A DNA stretch of 64,000 nucleotides from Lathyrus oleraceus (Eukaryota; Streptophyta; Magnoliopsida; Fabales; Fabaceae), in contig NC_066580.1 in assembly GCF_024323335.1 (NCBI RefSeq), forward strand, positions 137,779,648-137,843,647, in the 5' to 3' direction. Shown piece after piece: positions 24,896 through 34,396 of this stretch. Position 1 is the stretch's first letter. The number at the start of each line of letters is the position of its first letter. Made by a program: the position numbers and the translations under genes. Under the pieces are notes generated by a model. That model ran no database searches, was not told the DNA's origin, and worked only from the letters and a program-made list of their open reading frames with translations.

Positions 24896-25365
24896 ATCTC
24901 CCCCTTTTTGATGATGACAAAACAACTATAATTAGCAGATGAAACATGAATAAAAATAGATCAGATAGACAGAAGCTCCCCCTGAGATAGTACTAGGGAG
25001 TTTAGAGGTTCTGAAGTTCTTACCAGAGTTTCTTAAGTAAAGAAGTTTCTGAGATTTTCTGCAATTTCTTAAGTCCAAGTTAGATAATTTTGTTATATAT
25101 AAAAAAATGTTGCAGAATGCTTGATGGTTTTAGACAATATTTTCATCAGAGCTAATAATTACTTTCTCCCCCTTTTTGTCAGAATCAAAAAGACATAGTA
25201 AAAATAAGTAAAGAGAAAAAAAAGATAAAGAGAAAAACTTAAAATTCATAGATAGAAGCACAAAGGCAACAAACAAAACATCAGGTTCAAAAGAACAAGA
25301 AAAACATCAGAGTCAAAAGAAGACAGAAGCAAAAACAATAGGCAAGCAAAATAAATCCTAAGTGC
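24896..25365 (-). other. Maximus copy 2 3' non-coding region and polypurine tracts
   Basis: On the minus strand CAAAAAGGGGGAGAT (24896-24910) abuts the LTR. A second AAAAAGGGGGAGAAAG lies near 25164-25180. Copy 1 has both tracts at the same relative positions. No coding potential seen. Confidence 0.8.
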
Positions 25366-27792
25366 CTAAGGGTTCGGAGGCGGAGGCATTCTCTGAAGTA
25401 GCATAGCAAGCATGTTCTGGATGTTTTCGTTGACAGAATCTTGCTTGTCCATTCTGGCCCGGAGTTCATTCTGATCTTGCTTGAGTTCTTTCAGAGTCTG
25501 AAGAACCGTAGGAATCACAGAAGATGACTCCCCCAGAGTCAGGGCTTGCTGAGCTTCAGCTTCAGCAGCAGCTTGAGCTTCTGCATCTGCCAGAGCCTTT
25601 GCTTCAGCTTCCTTTTGCCTTAGGAGTTCAGCTTCCTTAGCAAGTCTTTCTTCTTCTAGCCTTTTTGCTTCTTCTTCAGCTTCCTTGGCCAACCTCTCTT
25701 CTTCCAGCCTTCTGGCTTCAGCCTCTCTAGCAAGTCTCTCCTGGAGTCTTGCCTCAGCATTTCTGATGTAGTCATTTCTGACTTGTTCAGATATGCTCTT
25801 CAGCCTAAAGGACTCAGATGTCATCCAGCCAATGACTCTGTTCCAGTGTGTCCTTACAGATTCAGGATCATCACTGATTTCAGAGTTAGTGACCAGAGAA
25901 TCAACCTTTCGAGCTGAAGCCTCTGCAATTATAAAGATGGCTTCCTTAAGGGTAGGTTTAGAAAGCTCAGGTTCAGGTTCTGGTTCAGAGGTGTGAGGTG
26001 GAGAGTTTGGAGGGTTGAGATTTAAAGTGAGAGGTTCTGGTTCAATTTCTGGTTCAGGTTGAGGTTCAGAAGATTGGGATGAAGCGTAAAGAGGGTTTAA
26101 GTCTAAGGGTTCAGATTCTGCTTCAGGTGCAGCGGGAATTTTTGGTGGGGTGATATCAGAGGTGTGGGGATCAGATGGTTGAATTTCAGAAGGTTGAGTT
26201 TCAGAGGGGATGGTGGTTGTTTGTTGGAGTGGTGAAGTTATTTCAGGTTTTGTGGTTTGTGTTTGTTGTGAAGCAAGTCTATGAGCGTAAAGTGTGGCTA
26301 TGGTTGGGGATCCAAGATCAGAAAATTCAGGGTCAGATGAGAGGGAAACATATGGGGGTGATTCTGGTGCTGAGGATGATGAAGATGAGGTGCTTTGGTG
26401 AGTTTGTGCAGGTATAGAGGGAGGAATGAAAGTTCTGGCTATGTTTAGAACTGGTGTAGGTTGGGAGGTTTTGGTGATTGAGGGTGAAATGTCAGATGTG
26501 GTATAAATGGTTTGTGAAGAGAGAGGGTTAGAGGAAGCCATCATAAATTCAGAGGTAGCAGGAGGAACAGACTTACCAGTAGAAAATTGCAGAGGAGCTG
26601 AAGATCCGCTTCCAGAAGCTCCTTCAAGTCTGGCTTTCTTTGCTGGAGGTGCTATCTTTCTCTCAGAAATACCTCTCTTGTATCTGACTAAATCTTCTTC
26701 AGAGTCCAGACAGTCATCGAGGCTGAAATCAGAGACATCAATACCTTCTTCCAGCAGACGATGAAGGTAGAGGGCAACAACATCTCTGGGTTCATTTTTG
26801 AAGAATCTGGCCAGGCCATGAGGCATCTTCCTCTGATCTTTCAAGCTATCCCAGGATGTTTCCAGAGTTGGCTTGACTTGTATTTTCTTGATAATCCCCA
26901 TACTCTTGAGGTTTCTGGCATTCAGAGGCTTCCCCACATCAATTGCCAGATCATCCATCAACTTGGTCTTTTCCAGCTCATCTACCAGTCCATGCTCAAT
27001 GAAGACGTCAGAGAGCAATCTTCCCAGAGGAATGTAGGATCTGGGCTTCATGTTATTCCTGGTTTCTCTGACTGAATCTCTCAGATATCTGAAGAGGAGA
27101 GCAGGGAGGTTGATCTTTACACCTTTCTGGATGCAGTACAGAATGCATTTCTGGTCTGCATTAATGTAATCAGAAGAGTTGGAGGCTGGACGATGGTGGA
27201 TAGTTCCCAGAATAATCTTCAGCCACACTCTGAGGTTCTGGTGTAGCTCCTTGTTCTTAGATGGGTTTCCTTCAACATTTGGTTTGAAGATTGTAGGGTT
27301 GATGACTTCAGTGATGCGCTTAGACCTAGGAGGAATGTTGTAAATCCTTTTTCCTCCACTTTGCTCCATATTCAACAAGGAAGCAATAGACGCTTCTGTG
27401 ATAACTATCTTCACTCCCAGAACAAATGAGACGATGAAGTTGTCATCTGCATCTGCATGTCTCCAGAACTCCTTGACCAGAAGTGGGTAAATTGGACCAT
27501 ACAACCTTTGGAAATAGTTCTCCCACCTTTGTTGACGCAGTTCTCCAGTTAGATCAACGCCATTTCTTCTTAGGTTGTCGAAATCAACCAACGATTCGCA
27601 CAACACATCCAAGCCTTCAAAGGGGGTTGAAAGGTTAATGTGGCGTTCACGGTCAAGAACGTGAGGTTCTTTGTAAACAGGGGTTATGGTGACACCAGTA
27701 ACCGTTGGTGTTTGAGTGTTTGAGGTTTGGGGATTAGAACTTGATTCCATCTGTTGAGAGAAGTTAAAAACTTCTTGTTGTTGAGCATCCAT
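25366..27792 (-). CDS. Intact extra ORF of Maximus (808 aa), role unknown
   Basis: A full-length protein encoded after pol, the position labelled 'envelope-like' in SIRE-type elements. The start is the ATG at 27792, matching copy 1. Visible regions: Gln/Ser/Thr-rich residues 1-35; a globular part to about 370 with conserved runs such as LRVWLKIILGTIHHRPASN and MKPRSYIPLGRLLSDVF; a Pro/Ser/Thr/Glu-rich linker at about 380-620 with SEPQPEPEIEPEP-type repeats; a conserved helix (RTHWNRVIGWMTSESF) near 655; a highly charged coiled coil with EEERLAKEAE repeats at about 685-755; a second heptad-like stretch (LKELKQDQNELRARM); and a PPPP end. I see no signal peptide or membrane span, so a fusogenic envelope role is unsupported. 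Copy 1 carries a decayed homologue. Confidence 0.9.
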   Translation of the reverse strand: MDAQQQEVFNFSQQMESSSNPQTSNTQTPTVTGVTITPVYKEPHVLDRERHINLSTPFEGLDVLCESLVDFDNLRRNGVDLTGELRQQRWENYFQRLYGPIYPLLVKEFWRHADADDNFIVSFVLGVKIVITEASIASLLNMEQSGGKRIYNIPPRSKRITEVINPTIFKPNVEGNPSKNKELHQNLRVWLKIILGTIHHRPASNSSDYINADQKCILYCIQKGVKINLPALLFRYLRDSVRETRNNMKPRSYIPLGRLLSDVFIEHGLVDELEKTKLMDDLAIDVGKPLNARNLKSMGIIKKIQVKPTLETSWDSLKDQRKMPHGLARFFKNEPRDVVALYLHRLLEEGIDVSDFSLDDCLDSEEDLVRYKRGISERKIAPPAKKARLEGASGSGSSAPLQFSTGKSVPPATSEFMMASSNPLSSQTIYTTSDISPSITKTSQPTPVLNIARTFIPPSIPAQTHQSTSSSSSSAPESPPYVSLSSDPEFSDLGSPTIATLYAHRLASQQTQTTKPEITSPLQQTTTIPSETQPSEIQPSDPHTSDITPPKIPAAPEAESEPLDLNPLYASSQSSEPQPEPEIEPEPLTLNLNPPNSPPHTSEPEPEPELSKPTLKEAIFIIAEASARKVDSLVTNSEISDDPESVRTHWNRVIGWMTSESFRLKSISEQVRNDYIRNAEARLQERLAREAEARRLEEERLAKEAEEEAKRLEEERLAKEAELLRQKEAEAKALADAEAQAAAEAEAQQALTLGESSSVIPTVLQTLKELKQDQNELRARMDKQDSVNENIQNMLAMLLQRMPPPPNP

Positions 27793-28271
27793 GAAGAAGA
27801 AGATGAAGATTGATGAAGAACTTGCAGAGAATGCTTTGAGAGAGGGTTTAGGGTTTTAGAGTGAGTGAGAGTGATAAGTGTGAAAAGTGAGAGAAAGTGT
27901 TTATATACTCTAAGTAAACACATGCAAAACGACACACATCCCAGCGTTAGCACAAAAATCAAAATAGCACGTTTGGGGGGAAAAATGATTACAGCTAATA
28001 AATGAATGTCTAATCCCAACAGTACGCACACTGCTCTAGGAGATTTCAAACGTTCTGACCTTTGATTTCTTTTGACAGCTGTCTAGAAGTTCTAGGGTTA
28101 GACGTTTAGAGCTCCACGTGTTGATGTATCTGATCTTCAGGAATACCAAAGGATTGGTTTCTGAAGATTTCTAACTCAGATATCTTCTTAACTTGGTAGA
28201 AGTATCAGAGTCAGAGGCAGAAGTACATTTGTTTACATCAGAGTCTCATTTTACATTTTCAGAGTCATATT
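27793..28271 (-). promoter_or_regulatory. Internal promoter and leader upstream of the extra ORF
   Basis: Between the pol stop (28272) and the ATG at 27792. On the minus strand AGTATATAAACAC (about 27897-27909) is a good TATA box. It is followed by a CT-rich stretch, ACTCTAAAACCCTAAACCC (near 27846-27866), and a short CT-rich leader. Expected start site is near 27870, giving a leader of about 75 nt. The same layout is in copy 1. Promoter activity is inferred. Confidence 0.55.
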
Positions 28272-31200
28272 TCACTCAGGGCAATTTTTAATGTTCAGAT
28301 GTTCTAAGATAAAAAGAAATCTATCTTCAGCTAGAGGCTTAGTAAAGATATCTGCCCATTGATGTTCTGTATCAATGAACTTCAATGTTACTATCCCTTT
28401 CTGAACATAGTCTCTGATAAAATGATGTTTTATTTCTATGTGTTTGGCTCTGGAATGTAGAATGGGATTCTTACTTAAACAAATAGCAGCAGTATTATCA
28501 CAAAGGATAGGAATGTTACTCTCAAAGATTTGTCGATCTTCTAGCTGATGCTTCATCCAGAGCATCTGAGTTGTGCACAGTGATGCTGAGATGTATTCTG
28601 CTTCTGCAGTTGATAGAGCAATAGTTGACTGTCTTTTGCTAGCCCAGGAGATTAGATTGTTTCCCAGAAGCTGGCAATTTCCAGATGTGCTTTTTCGTTC
28701 TATTCTATCTCCTGCATAATCTGCATCACAATAACCCAAGAGTCTATACTCTGATGTTTTCTCATACATCAGGCCCAGGTTAGGAGTTCCTTTCAGATAC
28801 TTAAGAATTCTTTTAACTGCTGTTAAATGAGATTCTCTAAGATCTGATTGGAATCTGGCACAAAGACAGACACTAAAGAGAATATCAGGACGAGTAGCAG
28901 TCAGATAGAGGAGAGAGCCTATCATACCTCGATAGAGCTTCTGACAAACCTTGCTGCTTACCTCTTCCTTCTCCAGAATGCAAGTTGGGTGCATGGGAGT
29001 TTTTGCAGAGTTGCATTCAGTCATGTCAAACTTCTTCAGAACGTCTTTAATGTACTTACTTTGATGGACATACGTGACTTCTGGAGTTTGATTAATTTGA
29101 ATTCCCAGAAAGAACTTTAATTCTTGCATTAAACTCATTTCAAATTCTGCCTGCATTAACTTAGAAAATTCTTGGCAAACAGAGATATTAGCAGAACCAA
29201 AAATAATATCATCAACATAAATCTGGCATATCATGAGATCATTATTAAGGTTTTTACAGAAGAGTGTAGAATCAACTTTCCCTCTGATAAAATTTTGTTC
29301 CAGAAGAAAATTGCTTAATCGTTCATACCAAGCTCTGGGAGCTTGTTTAAGTCCATATAAGGATTTCTTAAGTTTGAAAACATGTTCTGGAAAGTTTGAA
29401 TTTTCAAAGCCTGGAGGTTGATTGACATACACTTCTTCTGAAATATAACCATTAAGAAATGCACTCTTGACATCCATTTGGTATAATTTGATAGAATGAT
29501 TAATAGCAAAAGATACAAGAAGACGAATAGATTCTAACCTCGCGACTGGAGCAAAAGTTTCATTATAATCAATACCTTCTTGTTGACTATAACCTTGAGC
29601 TACCAGTCGTGCTTTGTTTCTGACAACTTCTCCTTTCTCGTTCAGCTTGTTTCTGAAAACCCATCTGGTTCCAATGACATGAGTGCCTCTTGGTTTAGGA
29701 ACGAGATCCCAGACATCATTCTTTGAGAATTGATCTAATTCTTCTTGCATAGCTGCCACCCAATCGTTATCTTGAAGAGCTTCATCACAGGACGTAGGCT
29801 CAATCAGAGACACTAGTCCCAGAGGAATATCTTCAGAAGTTCTGAAGGTAGATCTGGTTCTAACAGGTTCATCTTTGTTTCCCAAAATCAAATCTTCAGA
29901 TACGTTAATACGACTTTTAACTTTCCTTGGAATTTCTGGAGATTTAATTTCTTCAGAGTCTTGAGTGACAGTTGCTTATGGAGTTTTCTCAGATTCTACA
30001 AGAGTGATTTCCAAATCTGCAAACTTTTCAACTAGCTTTGACTTTTCCGGGTCAAGCTTATCATCAAATCTGACATGAATTGATTCCTCCACAATTTTGG
30101 TTTCTGTGTTGTATACTCTATAGCCTTTAGAGCGTTCTGAGTATCCTAACATAATACCTTTCTGTGCTTTGGAATCAAACTTGTTCAGATGTTCTTTAGT
30201 ATTTAATATAAAACAAGAGCATCCAAAAGGATGAAAATATGAGATGTTGGGTTTTCTTCCTTTACACAGTTCATAGGGAGTCTTTTCTAGAATAGGTCTT
30301 ATAGAGATTCTATTCTGAATGTAACACGCTGTATTTACAGCTTCTGCCCAAAAGTGCTTTGCTACATTAGTTTCATTGATCATGGTTCTGGCCATTTCTT
30401 GGAGTGTCCTATTCTTCCTCTCTACAACTCCATTTTGTTGTGGAGTTCTAGGGCAGGAGAAATCATGGGATATTCCATTAGAATCAAATAATTCTTCAAA
30501 ATCTTTATTTTCAAATTCTCCACCATGATCACTTCTGACTCTAACAATTTTGGAGTCAAATTCTTTTTGCACTTTGGAACAGAAACTGGTGAATACAGAG
30601 TGAGACTCACTCTTGTGCTTTAGGAATTTTACCCATGTCCAGCGACTGTAATCATCAACAATGACTAGTCCATACTTCTTTCCATTAACTGATGCTGTTT
30701 TCACAGGACCAAATAAGTCAATGTGAAGAAGTTCCAGAGGCTTAGAGGTAGAAACAACATTTTTCTTTTTAAAAGATGTTTTTGAAAATTTTCCTTTCTG
30801 ACAAGCTTCACACAGAGCATCTGAAGAAAACTTCAGTTTAGGTAGGCCTCTGACTAACTCGAGTTTAGTTAGCTGAGAAAGTTTCCTCATGCTAATGTGG
30901 CCCAAGCGTCTATGCCATACCCATTGCTCTTCGTGAACTGACATTAGACATTTAACATTTTGATCTTTTAAATCAGAAAGATTTATTTTGTAAATGTTGT
31001 TTTTCCTCTTGCCTGTGAAAAGGACAGAGCCATCGTTCTAATTAATGGCTTTACATGTTTTTTGATTGAAGATTACATCATAACCGTTATCACTTAATTG
31101 ACTTATGGATAACAAGTTATGCATTAATCCTTCTACATAAAGAACATCAGATATATAGGGAAGAGTACCATTACCAATAGTTCCAGAGCCTCTGATCCTT

Positions 31201-31360
31201 CCTTTCTGATCTCCTCCGAAGCCTACAAATCCAGCGTCTTTAAGTTCCAGACTTTGGAACATAGACTTTCTTCCCGTCATGTGTCGCGAGCATCCAGAGT
31301 CCAGGTACCATGACTGGTGTCTGAACTTTGCTGCATAGGATATCTGCAACATAGATAATC
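28272..31360 (-). pseudogene. pol: Maximus pol (protease, integrase, RT, RNase H) with two stops
   Basis: One reading frame carries the whole enzyme set of a copia element. Protease: DSGCSRHMTG near 31300. Gag-pre-integrase: HRRLGH and CEAC near 30900-30810. Integrase catalytic residues: HIDLFGP, RSDHGGEF and NGVVERKNRT. RT: GYSQQEGIDYNETFAPVA and catalytic IYVDDIIFGS. RNase H: CDADYAGD, STAEAEYIS and LCDNTAA. The frame ends at 28272. It is interrupted by TAG at 31038-31040, between protease and integrase, and TAA at 29976-29978, between integrase and RT. Both lie in regions that are otherwise in frame. It also lies in a different frame from gag (change near 31330-31350). As it stands it cannot give a full polyprotein without readthrough. 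Confidence 0.92.
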
Positions 31361-33036
31361 TTATCTTTCGGTACCCAGAATCTCTTGGGTCCTTTTAGAT
31401 TAGTTTTCCCAGAGTTTCTTACAACTTTGGGTCTTCTAGCATTTTTAAATTTGTGTTCTTGTGTGTGTGTGTAGTGATATGAAAAAGGAGATTTAATTTT
31501 ATCACTTGCAGAAGTTTTATCTTCATTAGGATCATACCCAATTCCCCTTTTATTGTTCTGACTTACTCCATAAATCATGGATGCCATAATACTCCTATCT
31601 ATCCCATTCTTCAGAAATTCTTGAAAGGCTTCTTCATACTTATAAATAATTTTATTTGAAGTTTGTGGTGCTTGAGATAACGTTTCTTCTAATTCTGAGC
31701 TTTTTGTTTTTGCTTCATCTCTTTCTAACATTAAAGATTTGATTGTATCTTCTTGTGATAGAATTGTTATCTCAAGTTCACTACACTCTTCAAATTTTGC
31801 TTTAAGACAGCCTTTAATATTTTTAAACTTTTGTTTTAATTTCTGATAAGATGTAAGAGTTTCTGACAAACATGATTCTAAGTCAGATCGAGAAAGTTCA
31901 GAAAATACCTCTTCAGATTCTTCGTCTGAGCTGCTGGATGTGGTAGCCATAAGTGCTACGTTGGCCTGTTCATCAGAGTCAGATTCTGATGATCCAGATT
32001 CACTGTCATCCCAGGTAGCCATCAGTCCTTTCTTTGTCCTGAAGGTGTTTTTCTTGAAGCTTTCTTTTCTGGGGTTGTCCTTCTTCAACTTGGGGCATTC
32101 ATTTCTGTAATGACCTGTTTCTTTACATTCATAACAGGTAATATCTTTGTTAGCTTTACCTTTTGAAGTTGACTCTGATCGATCCCCTCTGGGTCTTGGT
32201 CTTCTGAAGTTGTTGTTCCTCTTTTTCCAGAGTTGCTTGACTCTTCTGGTTAGTAGGGACAACTCTTCTTCATCATCAGAGTCTTCTGGTTCAGAATCGT
32301 CAGTATCTTCAGCTTCTGCCTGGAGAGCTTTGGTTCTGTCAGGCTTCCGTCTTTCAGATCTGGACTTAAGCGCTACGGACTTGTTCCTTTTCTGAGGCTC
32401 ATCCTCCTCTAGTTCTATCTCATGGCTTCTGAGAGAACTAACAAGTTCTTCAAGGCTGATATTGTTCAGATCCTTTGACAGCTTTAGAGCAGTAACCATA
32501 GGTCTCCATTTCTTTGGCAGACTTCTGACTATCTTCTTAACATGATCTGCAGTCGTGTATCCTTTGTCTAACACTTTAAGACCTGCAATAAGAGTTTGAA
32601 ATCTAGAAAACATAGCCTCTATAGCTTCGTCATCTTCCATTTTGAAGGCTTCATATTTCTGGATAAGTGCCAGAGCCTTCGTCTCCTTGACTTGGGAGTT
32701 TCCTTCATGGGTCATCTTCAGAGAGTCAAGTATATCTTTGGCAGTCTCTCTGTTGGTGATCTTTTCATATTCATTGTATGATATAGCATTTAGAAGTATT
32801 GTTCTGGCCTTGTGGTGATTTTTGAAAATACGTTTCTGATCTTCTGACATCTTACTTCTGGGAACTTCAGCTCCATTTAAGACTGGAGGTTTGTATCCAT
32901 CTGTGACAATGTCCCATAGGTCAGCATCATAACCCAGAAAGAAACTTTCGATTCTGTCTTTCCAGTAATCAAATTTCTCTCCATCAAAAACAGGAGGCTT
33001 GGCATTGTAAGAATCTCTTTCATTTGAGTGGGCCAT
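31240..33036 (-). CDS. gag: Maximus gag
   Basis: Nucleocapsid precursor that packages element RNA. It opens with ATG at 33036 (MAHSNERDSYNAKPPVFDG), about 70 bases inside the primer site. The N-terminal half is the copia gag fold (YWKDRIESFF; KKWRPMVTALKLSKDLN). Then come a Ser/Glu/Asp-rich basic-acidic segment, one CCHC knuckle (CYECKETGHYRNECPK, about residues 301-315), and a C-terminal coiled-coil-rich extension of about 200 residues. The last 35-40 codons overlap the protease segment in another frame and read through the DSGCSRHMTG coding bases. The natural Gag C-terminus is therefore probably near 31340, where the frame moves to pol. Length is larger than in compact copia elements but normal for this lineage. 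Confidence 0.88.
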   Translation of the reverse strand: MAHSNERDSYNAKPPVFDGEKFDYWKDRIESFFLGYDADLWDIVTDGYKPPVLNGAEVPRSKMSEDQKRIFKNHHKARTILLNAISYNEYEKITNRETAKDILDSLKMTHEGNSQVKETKALALIQKYEAFKMEDDEAIEAMFSRFQTLIAGLKVLDKGYTTADHVKKIVRSLPKKWRPMVTALKLSKDLNNISLEELVSSLRSHEIELEEDEPQKRNKSVALKSRSERRKPDRTKALQAEAEDTDDSEPEDSDDEEELSLLTRRVKQLWKKRNNNFRRPRPRGDRSESTSKGKANKDITCYECKETGHYRNECPKLKKDNPRKESFKKNTFRTKKGLMATWDDSESGSSESDSDEQANVALMATTSSSSDEESEEVFSELSRSDLESCLSETLTSYQKLKQKFKNIKGCLKAKFEECSELEITILSQEDTIKSLMLERDEAKTKSSELEETLSQAPQTSNKIIYKYEEAFQEFLKNGIDRSIMASMIYGVSQNNKRGIGYDPNEDKTSASDKIKSPFSYHYTHTQEHKFKNARRPKVVRNSGKTNLKGPKRFWVPKDKIIYVADILCSKVQTPVMVPGLWMLATHDGKKVYVPKSGT

Positions 33037-33104
33037 TGTTTTTCTCGAACTGGATCTCTCTACATGGTTAAGTGTTTGATTAGAAAATCAATAACAGAGC
33101 CGGA

Positions 33105-33116
33105 GCTCTGATACCA
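33105..33116 (-). other. Primer binding site, initiator tRNA-Met
   Basis: On the minus strand TGGTATCAGAGC lies two bases inside the 5' LTR end. It is complementary to the 3' end of plant initiator Met-tRNA and is the usual copia primer site. Confidence 0.95.
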
Positions 33117-33118
33117 AT

Positions 33119-34147
33119 TGAAGGTGAGAAAAACAAGAAAGGGGGGGGGTTTGAATTGTTTTGAAAAATAAGCGCTTTTCAAAATGAAAACCACACAAGG
33201 ATTTTATACTGGTTCGCTTATAACACAAAGCTACTCCAGTCCACCCGGCCAAGGTGATTTCGCCTTCAACAAGGACTTAATCCACTAATCTTGAAAGATT
33301 ACAAACAACGTCTAAGATACAAAATCTCTTAGCCCTCTCAAGTATACAGACTACACAGAGTCACTTGAGGAAATCAACAAACAATAGAAGAAGGATTTAT
33401 GTAAACTAGAGTGCTTCTAAGAAAGCAAGTATTACAAAATTAAGAACAAGAGTTTTTCACGTAATAAGCAAAAGCTTCGTGAAAAAGAGAGAGCAAGAGT
33501 GTTTTTCTTGTTGATGTTTCAGTATGATTTTTCCTCGTATATGTATGTTATTGAAAATTGATTTTCAATCCTTTATATAGATCAGTTGAAGTGGTAGTTG
33601 AAACTGGTGGATATTGAGATGAAGTTACGCCATCACATAATTAGCTAATGCAGGATGACTTTTTCTTCTTGAAATGACTACTTACCACAAGTAGTATTTT
33701 CTTTATTGAGATTGGAGATTAACGTCTCTTTCTCAATTAGGAAATCCATTTGAAAATCTTTACTTGTCTTCAACGTTACTCTTTCATGATTAGCAAATCC
33801 ATAATCAGAGTATTTGTGTTTCTGGAGAACCTTGGAATCTTGCTTCTGATGTTGATCTAAATAGATTCTTTAGAAAGCGTCGTTCAGAGTCAGAGGTTCT
33901 AGGACTTACTTCCTGTTAAGATGCTTCTGATACTTGTTGTTTAGTTCAGAGTTTGACTTTCTTGAACTTGTTTCTTCTTCAGAGCTTCTGATCATTTGAT
34001 AATATACTTCTGATCTGGTACTCTATCTGATGATGTCATCAGAGTCCTGCACACTTAGAAACTTTTCGTTAGGGTGCCATTTTTGGTTTCATCCTTTGTT
34101 ATCATCAAAATCAAGGAATCTGTTGTATCACAATTTTTGTTCTTACA
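33119..34147 (-). repeat. 5' LTR of Maximus copy 2
   Basis: 1029 bp with the same ends as the 3' LTR. It is flanked on its outer side by the target duplication ACTAT and then by the remainder of the Ogre CGTACG minisatellite. Confidence 0.95.
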
Positions 34148-34152
34148 ACTAT

Positions 34153-34396
34153 ACGGTCTAGCGTATGACCCGGTATGACACCCATGTCTCCAGATATCGT
34201 CTAACGTACAACACAATCTGAAGCTCTCATCATCAAACTTCCTGGATGGCATCTTTAAGCCCATCTCCATCAAGACTAATTGACAAGCGCAAATTTTTGG
34301 GGCATTCTAGTGTTCAATAATCTTTCACCTCCAGACCACGAACGGCATACTTGCCATCCTAACTCTCTCGGTTCAAGAATATTGAACAGGGGCAGC
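34153..34396 (+). other. Distal 3' end of Ogre copy 2 and polypurine tract
   Basis: Continues the CGTACG array (GGTCTAGCGTATGACCC), then about 170 bases of unique 3' region. It ends in the polypurine GAACAGGGGCAGC (34384-34396) immediately before the 3' LTR. Confidence 0.88.

Larger units (their letters stand above)
23869..34147 (-). mobile_element. Complete Maximus/SIRE Ty1/copia element, copy 2
   Basis: Minus-strand element of 10,279 bp with target duplication ACTAT at 23864-23868 and 34148-34152, LTRs of 1029 bp (5') and 1027 bp (3'), initiator-Met-tRNA primer site, gag, pol, extra ORF and polypurine tract. By eye the LTRs differ by one substitution (24291 region against 33541 region) and the length of one G run (7 against 9), so the insertion is very young. 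Pol nevertheless carries two stops and a frame change against gag. Confidence 0.96.

Noticed and set aside
25366..27792. Calling the extra Maximus ORF a true envelope glycoprotein
   Set aside because: No signal peptide, membrane span or glycoprotein features could be seen.
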